This document shows, one piece after another, positions 49,921 to 59,292 of a DNA stretch of 60,132 bases. The DNA comes from Paenibacillus turpanensis (GTDB taxonomy: Bacteria; Bacillota; Bacilli; Paenibacillales; YIM-B00363), in assembly GCF_011421635.1 (NCBI RefSeq), contig NZ_WTLI01000029.1, positions 1 through 60,132 of the forward strand, written 5' to 3'. The notes beneath the pieces were generated by a model, which was not told where the DNA came from, did no database searches, and was given only the letters and a program-made list of their open reading frames with translations. The position numbers and the translations under genes are program-made. Position 1 is the stretch's first letter, and each line of letters starts with the position of its first letter.

Positions 49921-51009
49921 TTACTGGGCTTTTTCCAACAATTTCGGTTTGGCAAAAATCATTCGTCCTGCCGACGTTTGCAGCACGCTCGTCACAAGCA
50001 CCTCTAGGTTCGAACCGATATGATCGCGGCCGCCCTCGACCACAATCATAGTGCCGTCGTCAAGATAAGCAACTCCTTGACCATGCTCCTTGCCATCCTT
50101 GATCACTTGAACGAAGATTTCCTCACCCGGAAGCACAACCGGTTTCACCGCATTCGCCAAATCATTGATGTTTAATACCGAAACACCCTGCAGCTCGCAA
50201 ACCTTGTTCAAGTTAAAGTCGTTGGTAACCACTTTTCCATGCAGCACCTTGGCCAGCTTCACCAGCTTGCTGTCGACCTCGGAAATGTCTTCAAAATCTC
50301 CTTCATAAATCAGTACCTTTACTTCAAGCTCTTTTTGAATCTTATTTAAAATATCGAGTCCGCGCCGGCCTCGATTACGCTTCAACAGATCGGAAGAATC
50401 GGCAATATGCTGCAGCTCTTCCAGAACGAACTCCGGAATAACGAGCGTCCCTTCAATAAAGCCTGTTTTGCAAATATCGGCAATACGCCCGTCAATAATA
50501 ACGCTTGTATCGAGGATTTTATGCTCCTCCACACGATGCACATGCTCTTCCACCGGCCCTTTGCGGAATGCGGTAATGAGAGCGCCGACCTCTTCCTTTT
50601 TTCGGGATCCGATTCGGAAACCAAGATACCCGAGTACCAGCGTAAGCAGAGTCGGTACAGCCGTCCCCATTCCGCCGATGCTGGCAGCAGCCGGGTACAG
50701 AAGCGCCGCGATGACCAAGCCGATAATCATTCCTGTAATTCCTGCAGCGAGATCGGCCACAGGCAGCCGAATAATTCGATCCTCGCTCTGATGCAGCTTG
50801 CGAAGGCTGTAATCCCCCGCTGTTCTAGCCACCACATACCCGATGACCGCACCAGCAGCCGCAAACCAATAAGGCTGACCTGGAATAAGCTCCGTTCCTC
50901 CTACGGTTTGGAAGGAGTTCATCGCCGGCATTTCGCCCGGGATGCCTACTCGGTAACCGAGTACCCCCCCAACAATTGTCAAACATAACTGCATCATTTT
51001 CCTGACCAT
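49921..51009 (-). CDS. PIN/TRAM-domain membrane protein YacL
   Basis: 362 residues. About four N-terminal membrane segments (residues about 5-25, 42-60, 85-105, 115-135), a PIN nuclease-like domain beginning LDTSVIIDGRIADICKTGF, and a C-terminal TRAM RNA-binding domain. Role unknown; a membrane-tied RNase is possible. Start: ATG at 51009, nine bases after GCAGGGGG. Conserved upstream of ispD in Bacilli; here it is separated from disA by two other genes. Confidence 0.85.
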   Translation of the reverse strand: MVRKMMQLCLTIVGGVLGYRVGIPGEMPAMNSFQTVGGTELIPGQPYWFAAAGAVIGYVVARTAGDYSLRKLHQSEDRIIRLPVADLAAGITGMIIGLVIAALLYPAAASIGGMGTAVPTLLTLVLGYLGFRIGSRKKEEVGALITAFRKGPVEEHVHRVEEHKILDTSVIIDGRIADICKTGFIEGTLVIPEFVLEELQHIADSSDLLKRNRGRRGLDILNKIQKELEVKVLIYEGDFEDISEVDSKLVKLAKVLHGKVVTNDFNLNKVCELQGVSVLNINDLANAVKPVVLPGEEIFVQVIKDGKEHGQGVAYLDDGTMIVVEGGRDHIGSNLEVLVTSVLQTSAGRMIFAKPKLLEKAQ

Positions 51010-51085
51010 GTTATTATACCCCCTGCTTTCACACACCTAAAAAAGTTGATGAGAAAATGGTTCAATGAGACGTAAAACGTGATTC

Positions 51086-51100
51086 CATACTCCCAGTATG
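51086..51100 (-). promoter_or_regulatory. Dyad upstream of yacL
   Basis: CATACT-CCC-AGTATG, perfect 6-bp arms. It overlaps the 14-base motif TTGGAACATACTGG also found before rpmG. It lies about 75-90 bases before the yacL start; a regulator site is possible, but the match is short. Confidence 0.35.
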
Positions 51101-51188
51101 TTCCAAACGTGCAAACACTAATCTTGTGGAGCCAATTTTTTTATGGAAATCAATTTTCCCCTTTACCGTTAGGGATAAGCAGGCGACA

Positions 51189-51218
51189 TTGACACTATTT
51201 TTGTAGGACGACTATAAT
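51189..51218 (+). promoter_or_regulatory. Sigma-A promoter of the small gene at 51258
   Basis: Perfect TTGACA (51189-51194), 18-base spacer, perfect TATAAT (51213-51218). One of the strongest promoter matches in the window. Confidence 0.78.
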
Positions 51219-51257
51219 GGGGATACCGAACATTCAAAGTGATCGCGAGGTGGAATC

Positions 51258-51653
51258 ATGAGCAAGCCATCTTTAACGGAATTTCAGTCCCAAGTGGAAG
51301 ATCTGCTACTCCGTCACCGCAGTCTGCTCGATGTGATGTCCAAGTTTCAGCAATCCAATGCGACGGTTAACCGCAGCGTTACCAAGGCGGTCACCGAATG
51401 CGGGTGCATCAGCATTAACGCACACCGCCAGAAATACGATGTAACGCTCAATGGCGACGATTTGAAAACGGTTACGAATACGCATGTTACCGGCGATCTA
51501 TGTGAGCATTGTGTTGACACCATTAAGAATGAACTCGGAAAAAATTTGTTTTATATGACCTCGCTTTGCAACTTGCTTAACATTCAACTGGATGAAGTGG
51601 TTGCCGAAGAAGCGGACAAATGCTCGACCCTTGGCTTTTTCAAAATGACGTAA
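51258..51653 (+). CDS. Conserved small cysteine-containing protein, function unknown
   Basis: 131 residues, mostly helical. It has a CGC pair (about 49-51), a CxxC (CEHC, about 81-84) and a late Cys (KCSTLG), which suggest a metal or redox site. The C-terminal half (NELGKNLFYMTSLCNLLNIQ) resembles small helical proteins of spore formers, some of which are labelled DUF1573 or MazG-like; I do not trust either label. No signal or membrane segment. ATG at 51258 after GAGGTGG. Plus strand, convergent with pssA, with a near-consensus promoter and a strong shared terminator, so it is made as a monocistron at a high level. Confidence 0.75.
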   Translation: MSKPSLTEFQSQVEDLLLRHRSLLDVMSKFQQSNATVNRSVTKAVTECGCISINAHRQKYDVTLNGDDLKTVTNTHVTGDLCEHCVDTIKNELGKNLFYMTSLCNLLNIQLDEVVAEEADKCSTLGFFKMT

Positions 51654-51679
51654 CTGCCGCTGCCGATATCTTTTCCGCA

Positions 51680-51740
51680 AGAAAAAAAGCATTTATTCCC
51701 TCGCCCTCTGCAGGCCGGAAAATAAATGCTTTTTATTTTA
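51680..51740. terminator. Bidirectional terminator between the small gene and pssA
   Basis: AAAAAGCATTTATT and AATAAATGCTTTTT pair with a loop of about 23 bases; A- and T-runs on both strands. Confidence 0.85.
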
Positions 51741-51771
51741 CCAAATATGAAGTTAATAATTTCAAGAAACA

Positions 51772-52500
51772 CTATAAAGTCTTGCGCTGTGAAGAACGAT
51801 CACGGCGCTGACGACGGGTAGCAAATCGTGCCATTAGGTTAACGTTTTTTTTTAGGCCCCATAATGCGTAGATGACCAACGGAACGAAAATCAGCTTGGA
51901 CAATCCAGGGAACATAATTGCTAGTGCTACTGCTACAATAACCACGATCGGCGTAATCCAAAGTGCTTTCTTCGACAGACCGAATTTCTTGAAGTTCGGG
52001 TACCGGATGTTGCTGACCATCAAATACGACAGAGCGATTGTGCTGAGCATTAGTCCCCACGTAGGAATGTCCTTGTGGAACAGCGCTAACGTACAAAGTA
52101 CACCGCCTGCTGCCGGAATCGGCAAGCCCACGAAATAGCCGGGCACTCCTGCGATAACATTAAATCTCGCCAGTCGAAGCGCTCCGCAAATCGGAAAAAT
52201 CGCGGTAACAATCCAGCTTACTGCCGCATACTGCAAATCCTGAAACGATACAACATACATAATAAACGCCGGCGCCACGCCAAACGAGATGACGTCGGAT
52301 AACGAGTCCAGCTCCTTGCCAAATTCACTTTGCGCATTGAGCGCGCGCGCGACGCGGCCGTCAAGGCCGTCTAACAGCATTGCTACAATCACCATGATGG
52401 CAGCCATTTCCGGGTTCCCATTAAACACCAAGATGATCGAAATAATGCCGAGAAACAGGTTGCCGACCGTAAAGACGCTGGGTAGCGATTTAGCGATCAT
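51772..52500 (-). CDS. pssA: CDP-diacylglycerol-serine O-phosphatidyltransferase
   Basis: 242 residues. CDP-alcohol phosphatidyltransferase motif DGLDGRVAR...GKELDSLSD (about 41-67) and six or so membrane helices. Makes phosphatidylserine, the precursor of phosphatidylethanolamine. The basic C-terminus (RRQRRDRSSQRK) is likely cytosolic. Start: ATG at 52500, six bases after GAGGTGG; another ATG at 52506 abuts that site. In Bacillus subtilis pssA is elsewhere, so this position between disA and yacL is a difference. No decarboxylase gene (psd) follows. Confidence 0.9.
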   Translation of the reverse strand: MIAKSLPSVFTVGNLFLGIISIILVFNGNPEMAAIMVIVAMLLDGLDGRVARALNAQSEFGKELDSLSDVISFGVAPAFIMYVVSFQDLQYAAVSWIVTAIFPICGALRLARFNVIAGVPGYFVGLPIPAAGGVLCTLALFHKDIPTWGLMLSTIALSYLMVSNIRYPNFKKFGLSKKALWITPIVVIVAVALAIMFPGLSKLIFVPLVIYALWGLKKNVNLMARFATRRQRRDRSSQRKTL

Positions 52501-52561
52501 TTGCATCCACCTCTGTCCTTACTATTCCCTGTATGCGAGTCAATTACCCATTCTAGGGCAT

Positions 52562-53638
52562 CTAAATATGTCTGTCAATAAGAACTTGTTCCTGAATCCG
52601 CTTCAGCCCTTCCTTTATCGTACGGGCCCGTACTTCGCCAATTCCATCCACCTCGTCAAGCTCTTCAATTGTTGCCATCATAATGTGCGGGAGGTGCATA
52701 AATTGTTCCACCAGATTGGTTATAATAACGGTAGGAAGACGCGGGATTTTGTTCAGAATCCGATATCCCCGCGGTGAAACCTGCTCTTCCAGCGCTGCAT
52801 TGTTATAAGGGTAGCCGATCAATCGAACGATATGATGAGGCTCCAACAGCTCATCGGAAGAAAGACGTTTGAGGGAGTGGTCAATATCCCTGACCTTCTC
52901 ATCATGGGAATCGCGGCAGTAATCCTTCAGCAGAAGCGCGGCTTCTTCCTCCGTATTGCCCACCAGCTCCTCGACCTGCATCGAAATGAGGCGCCCTTCC
53001 GTTCCCAGCTCATTGATATACTTGTTAATTTCCGACTTAACCCTCAATACCATTTCAATGCGCTGAATGACATTGGTGACATCATGCAGGGTTACCTGCT
53101 CCTCGAATTCCGCCGCACTTAAATTGGTAAACGCCTGGTCCAATACAACCTTGTATTTTTCCAGCGTCTGCAATGCCTGATTGGCTTTTGTCAGTATGAC
53201 GCCAATGTCCTTCAGCGCATAACGCAGGTTTCCTTGGTACAGCGTGATGACGTTCCTTCTCTGAGAGATGGATACGACAAGCTTTCCGGTCTGTTTGGCC
53301 ACCCGCTCCGCCGTCCGGTGCCGAATCCCCGTTTCGATCGAAGTGATGGAAGAATCGGGAATTAACTGCGTGTTCGCGTAAAGAATTCTTTTGATATCCT
53401 CGCTCAAAATGATTGCGCCGTCCATCTTTGCCAGCTCATACAAGTAATTGGGCGAGAAATCACAATTAATGGCAAAACCGCCGTCTACAATTTCCATGAC
53501 CTCCGGGCTGTAACCGACCACAATCAAACCGCCGGTTTTCGCCCGCAGTACATTCTCCAAGCCTTCCCGAAACGCAGTACCCGGCGCCACCAATTGCAGT
53601 AACTGACTCATTATTCCTTCATTCTGGTCCTCTGTCAC
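52562..53638 (-). CDS. disA: Diadenylate cyclase DisA (DNA-integrity scanning)
   Basis: 358 residues. DAC domain with DGA at 73-75 and RHRTA at 106-110, both needed to join two ATP into c-di-AMP. A helical linker and C-terminal helix-hairpin-helix (DEVDGIGEVRARTIKEG) bind branched DNA. Start: GTG at 53638, nine bases after AAGGGGG, gives the normal length; frames reaching 53665 or 53680 have poor ribosome sites. Downstream of radA, as in Bacillus, where both act on recombination intermediates. Confidence 0.93.
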   Translation of the reverse strand: MTEDQNEGIMSQLLQLVAPGTAFREGLENVLRAKTGGLIVVGYSPEVMEIVDGGFAINCDFSPNYLYELAKMDGAIILSEDIKRILYANTQLIPDSSITSIETGIRHRTAERVAKQTGKLVVSISQRRNVITLYQGNLRYALKDIGVILTKANQALQTLEKYKVVLDQAFTNLSAAEFEEQVTLHDVTNVIQRIEMVLRVKSEINKYINELGTEGRLISMQVEELVGNTEEEAALLLKDYCRDSHDEKVRDIDHSLKRLSSDELLEPHHIVRLIGYPYNNAALEEQVSPRGYRILNKIPRLPTVIITNLVEQFMHLPHIMMATIEELDEVDGIGEVRARTIKEGLKRIQEQVLIDRHI

Positions 53639-53672
53639 CCTTGTTGACCCCCTTGTTTCTTTCATCCCCACA

Positions 53673-55055
53673 TTATTCAAAAGCAGCCGCTAATGCTTCC
53701 GCCACTGTATCTACTCCTATAATTTCAATTCCTTTAGGCGGGTTCCAGCCCTTCATGCTTTTTTGCGGCATGATAACACGTTTGAAGCCCAGCTTCTGCG
53801 CTTCCTTCACTCGTTGATCCACCCGAGAAACGGCCCGCACTTCCCCGGTTAAGCCAATTTCGCCAAATACGACATCCTCCGGACGCAAAGGCCGGTCCCG
53901 GAAGCTGGAAACAATGCTAATGGCGATCGCCAAATCCACGGCAGGCTCATCCAGTTTTACGCCGCCGGCAACGTTGATGTAGGCGTCCTGCGTTTGCAGC
54001 ATCATCCCCATGCGTTTTTCCAGCACCGCAATAATTAAAGACAAGCGGTTATAATCAACGCCGGTTGCCATCCGTCTCGGAGACGGGAAGCCTGTCGCCG
54101 CTACAAGCGCCTGCAGCTCCACTAACACCGGGCGCGTCCCTTCCACACTTGCTACCACTGTAGAACCGGAGGCACCCTTCGGACGCTCTGATAGGAAGAG
54201 CTCCGACGGATTGGCCACTTCCTTCAAGCCGTCCTCGTTCATTTCGAAGATGCCAATTTCATTGGTGGAACCGAAACGGTTTTTGACCGCTCGCAGCATC
54301 CGGTAAGCATGATGCCGTTCTCCCTCGAAATAGAGCACACAATCGACCATATGCTCGAGCAGCCTAGGGCCGGCAATCGCTCCCTCTTTCGTAACGTGAC
54401 CGACCAGCACGGTGGCAATGCCTCTCATTTTACTTATACGCATAAAATGACTGGTGCATTCGCGAACTTGCGCAACACTTCCCGGTGCCGAAGCAACCTG
54501 TGGATGGTATACCGTCTGGATCGAGTCGATGACCAGAAAATCCGGCTTCACCTGCTCCAACGCCTCGTCAATATGATCAAGGTTCGTTTCACATAATACG
54601 AACAATTGTTCGGACAATGCGTTTAAGCGGTCTGCTCTTAACTTCGTCTGGCGAACCGATTCCTCACCAGAAATGTACAGCACCTTTAACCCTTGAGAAG
54701 CAAGCGAAAACGAGGACTGCAGCAGCAGCGTCGATTTGCCGATCCCTGGGTCGCCTCCGACGAGAATCAAGGAACCAGGCACAAGACCCCCGCCAAGCAC
54801 CCGATTCAGCTCATTCATACCGGTTGTGACTCGCGGCGCCGCCGTACTGTCTACCCGGACAATCGGAACGGCCTTCTCCTTCGAGGCCGCCGCGATGCCC
54901 CCGAATGCCGTAGAAATGCCGCGTGTCTTAACTTCCGAACGCTCGAGCTCCTCGACCATCGTATTCCATTCCCCGCAGCCCGGACACTTTCCCATCCAGC
55001 GTGGAGAATCATACCCGCATTCCTGACAGCAAAATTTTGTTTTTGTTTTCGCCAT
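53673..55055 (-). CDS. radA: DNA repair ATPase RadA (Sms)
   Basis: 460 residues. Zinc finger with CxxC at 10-13 and 24-27; P-loop GDPGIGKS at 101-108; KNRFG at 258-262; C-terminal Lon-like domain. RadA helps branch migration in recombination. ATG at 55055. Follows clpC after a strong terminator, in the conserved ctsR-mcsAB-clpC-radA-disA order. Confidence 0.96.
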   Translation of the reverse strand: MAKTKTKFCCQECGYDSPRWMGKCPGCGEWNTMVEELERSEVKTRGISTAFGGIAAASKEKAVPIVRVDSTAAPRVTTGMNELNRVLGGGLVPGSLILVGGDPGIGKSTLLLQSSFSLASQGLKVLYISGEESVRQTKLRADRLNALSEQLFVLCETNLDHIDEALEQVKPDFLVIDSIQTVYHPQVASAPGSVAQVRECTSHFMRISKMRGIATVLVGHVTKEGAIAGPRLLEHMVDCVLYFEGERHHAYRMLRAVKNRFGSTNEIGIFEMNEDGLKEVANPSELFLSERPKGASGSTVVASVEGTRPVLVELQALVAATGFPSPRRMATGVDYNRLSLIIAVLEKRMGMMLQTQDAYINVAGGVKLDEPAVDLAIAISIVSSFRDRPLRPEDVVFGEIGLTGEVRAVSRVDQRVKEAQKLGFKRVIMPQKSMKGWNPPKGIEIIGVDTVAEALAAAFE

Positions 55056-55122
55056 GACCCCAAACCCTTTTCCGCATTTGTTGACTTATGTTAAGTTTAC
55101 CATGTTTACCTGCCCGGAGAAA

Positions 55123-55160
55123 CAAAAAATCCGTTCCGCCTCTTTAAGAGACGGAACGGA
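55123..55160 (-). terminator. Terminator after clpC
   Basis: Minus strand TCCGTTCCGTCTCTT-AAA-GAGGCGGAACGGA and six T; one mismatch in the stem. Strong terminator ending the ctsR operon. Confidence 0.9.
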
Positions 55161-55194
55161 CGCTTATGCTGTGTTCTGTGGCACTACTCACAGG

Positions 55195-57630
55195 TTACTT
55201 CTGTTTTACTTTATTGCGCACAACGAGCTCGCCGTTTTCCACATCTATAGTGAGATGGTCTCCCTTGGAGATCGTACCGCGGAGCAGCTCCTCGGACAAC
55301 CGGTCCTCGATGTGCTTTTGGATTGCTCTGCGCAGAGGTCTCGCACCATAAGCCGGGTCGAAGCCTTCCTTCGCCAAGAAATCCATTGCCGGTTCGGTCA
55401 ATTCAAAATCAACCTCTTGCTCCTTCAGACGTTTGCGCAGCTCCTCGGACATTAAGCTAACGATTTGACGGATATGCTCCTTCTCGAGGGAATGGAACAC
55501 AATCGTTTCGTCGATCCGGTTCAGGAACTCCGGACGGAAGCTTTTCTTCAGCTCCGCCATGACCTTATCCTTCATCGCGCTGAAATCATGCTTTGCTTGA
55601 TCTTCCGCAAGCGTGAAGCCAAGCGTCGCTTTCTTGATTGCATCCGCGCCGACGTTGGAAGTCATAATGATCAGCGTATTGCGGAAGTCAACCGTACGGC
55701 CTTTCGAATCGGTTAGTCGTCCATCCTCCAGCACCTGCAGAAGGATGTTGAATACTTCCGGATGCGCCTTCTCAATTTCGTCGAGCAGGACGACGGAGTA
55801 AGGCTTACGGCGAACCTTTTCGGTCAGCTGGCCGCCTTCTTCATATCCCACGTATCCCGGAGGCGCCCCGATCAGACGGGACGTCGAATGCTTCTCCATG
55901 TACTCGGACATGTCGATGCGGATAACCGCATTTTCATCGCCGAACATCGACTCGGCAAGAGCACGCGCAAGCTCCGTCTTACCTACCCCTGTCGGTCCCA
56001 GGAAAATGAAGGAGCCCATCGGGCGCTTCGGATCCTTTAAGCCTGCTCGGGAACGGCGAATCGCACGAGCCACCGACTTAACCGCTTCATCCTGACCGAT
56101 GACGCGCTCATGAAGGATGCCTTCCATGCGAAGCAGACGCTCAGATTCTTCTTCTGCCAGCTTGCGCACCGGAATACCGGTCCAGCTCGCTACGATCTGT
56201 GCGATGTCGTCTGGAGTCACCTCAGAGTCCGTACGGCCCTGCTTCTCTTTCCACTCATTCTTCGTGGATTCGAGCTCCTCGCGAATCTTCTGCTCGGAAT
56301 CGCGCAGGGATGCCGCCTTTTCGAATTCCTGGCTTTGTACTGCCGCATCCTTCTCCTTCCGCACATCCTCCAAGCGGCTTTCCAGCTGCTTCAGATTCGG
56401 CGGAACGGTAAAGGTATTTAAGCGAACCTTGGAGCTCGCTTCATCAATAAGGTCAATCGCTTTATCCGGAAGGAAACGATCCGGAATATAACGGTCGGAA
56501 AGCTTAACCGCCGCTTCAATCGCATCGTCGTTGATTTTCACGCGGTGGTGCGCTTCGTAACGGTCGCGCAGCCCGTGAAGAATCAGAATCGCTTCCTCTA
56601 CCGTCGGCTGATCCACCGTAATCGGCTGGAATCTGCGCTCGAGGGCAGCGTCTTTTTCGATATATTTGCGGTATTCGTCCAGTGTCGTTGCACCGATACA
56701 CTGCAGCTCGCCGCGGGCCAAGGCCGGCTTCAAAATATTCGAAGCGTCAATCGCGCCTTCCGCACCGCCGGCACCGATCAAGGTATGCAGCTCATCGATA
56801 AAGATGATGATGTTGCCTGCTTGACGAATTTCATCCATGATCTTCTTCAAGCGATCCTCGAATTCACCGCGGTACTTCGTACCTGCCACGACAGAGCCCA
56901 TATCGAGCGTCATGACGCGCTTGTCGCGGAGAGTTTCCGGGATTTCGTTATTTACAATTTTTTGCGCAAGTCCTTCAGCGATGGCCGTCTTACCGACGCC
57001 CGGCTCACCGATCAAGACCGGATTGTTCTTCGTTCTGCGGCTCAGAACCTGAATGACACGCTCAATTTCCTTCGAGCGGCCGATTACCGGATCAAGGTTT
57101 CCTTCGCGGGCAGCCGCCGTCAAATCGCGTGCCAGACCGTCCAGCGTCGGCGTATTCACGTTCGCCTGCGGACCGCTGCTCGAGGATACCGCCTCGTTGC
57201 TTCCAAGCAGCTGAAGCACCTGCTGGCGCGCTTTATTTAAGCTGATGCCAAGATTATTCAAAACACGTGCCGCCACGCCTTCTCCTTCGCGGATCAGACC
57301 CAGCAGGATATGCTCGGTACCCACGTACGTATGTCCCAGCTTGCGGGCTTCGTCCATGGACAGCTCGATTACCTTTTTGGCACGCGGTGTGTATGCGATG
57401 TTTGTAGGCTGTTCCTGACCGCGGCCGATAAGGGATTCCACCTCGTCTTGAATTTTCTCAAGACCGAGTCCCAGCGCTACCAGCGCTTTCGCCGCGATGC
57501 CTTCTCCTTCGCGGATCAAGCCGAGCAAAATATGTTCGGTACCAATGTTGTTATGCCCAAGCCGTACTGCTTCTTCTTGTGCAAGCGCCAGAACCTTTTG
57601 GGCGCGTTCCGTAAATCTGCCAAACATCAT
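55195..57630 (-). CDS. clpC: ATP-dependent Clp protease ATPase ClpC
   Basis: 811 residues. Two N-terminal Clp repeats (about 1-145), first AAA+ domain with GEPGVGKT (208-215) and Walker B (274-280), UVR/M-domain (about 420-455), second AAA+ with GPTGVGKT (545-552), and the C-terminal domain. It unfolds proteins, including phosphoarginine-marked ones made by McsB, for ClpP. ATG at 57630, MMFGRFTERA as in Bacillus, after TTGGAGGTG; the longer frame to 57645 is not used. Last gene of the CtsR-controlled operon. Confidence 0.98.
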   Translation of the reverse strand: MMFGRFTERAQKVLALAQEEAVRLGHNNIGTEHILLGLIREGEGIAAKALVALGLGLEKIQDEVESLIGRGQEQPTNIAYTPRAKKVIELSMDEARKLGHTYVGTEHILLGLIREGEGVAARVLNNLGISLNKARQQVLQLLGSNEAVSSSSGPQANVNTPTLDGLARDLTAAAREGNLDPVIGRSKEIERVIQVLSRRTKNNPVLIGEPGVGKTAIAEGLAQKIVNNEIPETLRDKRVMTLDMGSVVAGTKYRGEFEDRLKKIMDEIRQAGNIIIFIDELHTLIGAGGAEGAIDASNILKPALARGELQCIGATTLDEYRKYIEKDAALERRFQPITVDQPTVEEAILILHGLRDRYEAHHRVKINDDAIEAAVKLSDRYIPDRFLPDKAIDLIDEASSKVRLNTFTVPPNLKQLESRLEDVRKEKDAAVQSQEFEKAASLRDSEQKIREELESTKNEWKEKQGRTDSEVTPDDIAQIVASWTGIPVRKLAEEESERLLRMEGILHERVIGQDEAVKSVARAIRRSRAGLKDPKRPMGSFIFLGPTGVGKTELARALAESMFGDENAVIRIDMSEYMEKHSTSRLIGAPPGYVGYEEGGQLTEKVRRKPYSVVLLDEIEKAHPEVFNILLQVLEDGRLTDSKGRTVDFRNTLIIMTSNVGADAIKKATLGFTLAEDQAKHDFSAMKDKVMAELKKSFRPEFLNRIDETIVFHSLEKEHIRQIVSLMSEELRKRLKEQEVDFELTEPAMDFLAKEGFDPAYGARPLRRAIQKHIEDRLSEELLRGTISKGDHLTIDVENGELVVRNKVKQK

Positions 57631-57684
57631 AAACAACACCTCCAAAAATAATTATATCAACAAAAATTGCGGTTGGTAAATTGT

Positions 57685-58749
57685 TCAAGCCCCTTCGTTT
57701 AATTTTTCGCGAATGAGCTGAGCTCTGCATAAGTCCCGGTCATCCGGAGAGAGCTTGGTTTTAAAATGTTGTTGTAAAAATCCCGGCTGGGTCATAACCA
57801 TAAGTTCATTCATTGTATTCGTATTGACATCGTTTATGATTGAAAGGTCAATACCAAGCCTTATATCCGAAAGTCGCTGGGCCGCTTCCTTGGAATCCAT
57901 AATGGCTGCATGCTTTAGAATCCCGTAAGATCTTTTCACCCGATCGATAATTCGCGTCTTCGAATCCTGCATCAGCTTTTCCCGAGCAGCTCGCTCATGG
58001 TCAATAATTTGCTTGGCTACACTGTGCAGATTATCAATAATTTCTTGCTCGGATTGACCCAAAGTTATTTGATTGGAGACCTGAAAAATGTTTCCCGTAG
58101 CTTCGCTGCCCTCTCCATAGATCCCCCGTACGGCAAGACCTACTTGAGTGATCGCCGTTAAAATCCGGTTCATCTGCTGCGTCAAAACGAGAGCCGGCAG
58201 ATGCATCATTACCGATGCCCGTATTCCCGTCCCTACATTTGTCGGGCAGCTGGTAAGGTAACCTTTTTTTTCATCAAATGCGTAATCTAAATGGTGTTCG
58301 AAAATATCGTCAACGCGGTTGGCCATTTCCCAAGTCGTGCCCAACTGGAAGCCGGGATAAAGACATTGGATGCGGAAGTGGTCTTCTTCATTCACCATAA
58401 TGCTCAAGGATTCGTTTTCGCTGAGAAGAACAGCCCCGTTGCGTGACTCATTCGCCAAGCCCGGACTAATCAAGTGCTTTTCCACAAGCACTCTCTTCTC
58501 CAGCTCGCTTAGCTCGTTTAAGACAAGCAGTTCAAACTGTCCAATGTTGTTAAGCTCCGATTCGTTGTACATTTCCTTCACCTGATCGAGCACTTCCAAC
58601 GATTGTTGGTTCGTAGCCAGCATCGGGAAAGGATGGGTACACAAATTCCGCGCTATTCGTATTCTGCTGCTAATTACAATATCCGATTCCGGGCCTTCGC
58701 CCTTCATCCACTCGCACAAAGCCTCCTGAGTAAACTGTTTCTTCGTCAC
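57685..58749 (-). CDS. mcsB: Protein arginine kinase McsB
   Basis: 354 residues, ATP:guanido phosphotransferase fold. SSRIRIARNLCTHPFP near the start and the pArg-sensing DRDLCRA near the C-terminus are visible. McsB phosphorylates arginines on CtsR and misfolded proteins, tagging them for ClpC. Start codon GTG at 58749. Lies between mcsA, its activator, and clpC. Confidence 0.95.
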   Translation of the reverse strand: MTKKQFTQEALCEWMKGEGPESDIVISSRIRIARNLCTHPFPMLATNQQSLEVLDQVKEMYNESELNNIGQFELLVLNELSELEKRVLVEKHLISPGLANESRNGAVLLSENESLSIMVNEEDHFRIQCLYPGFQLGTTWEMANRVDDIFEHHLDYAFDEKKGYLTSCPTNVGTGIRASVMMHLPALVLTQQMNRILTAITQVGLAVRGIYGEGSEATGNIFQVSNQITLGQSEQEIIDNLHSVAKQIIDHERAAREKLMQDSKTRIIDRVKRSYGILKHAAIMDSKEAAQRLSDIRLGIDLSIINDVNTNTMNELMVMTQPGFLQQHFKTKLSPDDRDLCRAQLIREKLNEGA

Positions 58750-58764
58750 TTCCGTACACCCCCT

Positions 58765-59280
58765 TTATCCGGTTATCTTCTTTTCCAGTTCACGTATTTG
58801 ATCCCGAACCCCAGCAGCCTGCTCAAACTCCTCACTTGTAATCAGAGTTTGCAGCTCCTGCTTTAGGCTTTCGATGCGGCGCTTCAGCTGAATGGTCTCA
58901 CCGGTCCGTTCGGGAACTTTACCGATGTGTACCGTATTACCATGCACGCGTCGAAGAAGTGGATCAAGCCGTTCGGAAAAATGCCGATAGCAATCGCTGC
59001 AGCCAAACCGGCCCAGCTTGCTGAATTGGGAGTACGTTAATCCGCAATGCTCACAACGGAGGGTTTGGGTCGGCTTTGCCGACTTCGAACCTCCGTTCGG
59101 GTCGAGTTCCAGAATTCCTGACAAAAGATTATGGATCGAAAATCCGCCCGGCGTTCCCGGAATGATTTCCCCCTTTTCTCTTGCACATGCTTCGCAAAAG
59201 TGAAATTCTGATTTCTCCCCATTTACAATCTTCGTAAAATGAAGTGTTGCCGGTCGTTTTCCGCATTCTTGACAAGTCAT
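58765..59280 (-). CDS. mcsA: McsA, zinc-finger activator of McsB
   Basis: 171 residues. Four CxxC pairs in two zinc sites (CQECG, CEACA; CEHCG, CSDCY) and a C-terminal UVR-type helical domain (LKQELQTLITSEEFEQAAGV). Activates McsB and helps inhibit CtsR. ATG at 59280, 12 bases after ctsR. Confidence 0.94.
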   Translation of the reverse strand: MTCQECGKRPATLHFTKIVNGEKSEFHFCEACAREKGEIIPGTPGGFSIHNLLSGILELDPNGGSKSAKPTQTLRCEHCGLTYSQFSKLGRFGCSDCYRHFSERLDPLLRRVHGNTVHIGKVPERTGETIQLKRRIESLKQELQTLITSEEFEQAAGVRDQIRELEKKITG

Positions 59281-59292
59281 GCCGAACCCTCC

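Noticed and set aside
51010..51257. New regulatory RNA between yacL and the small gene
   Set aside because: Apart from a short dyad and the plus-strand promoter nothing structured was visible.
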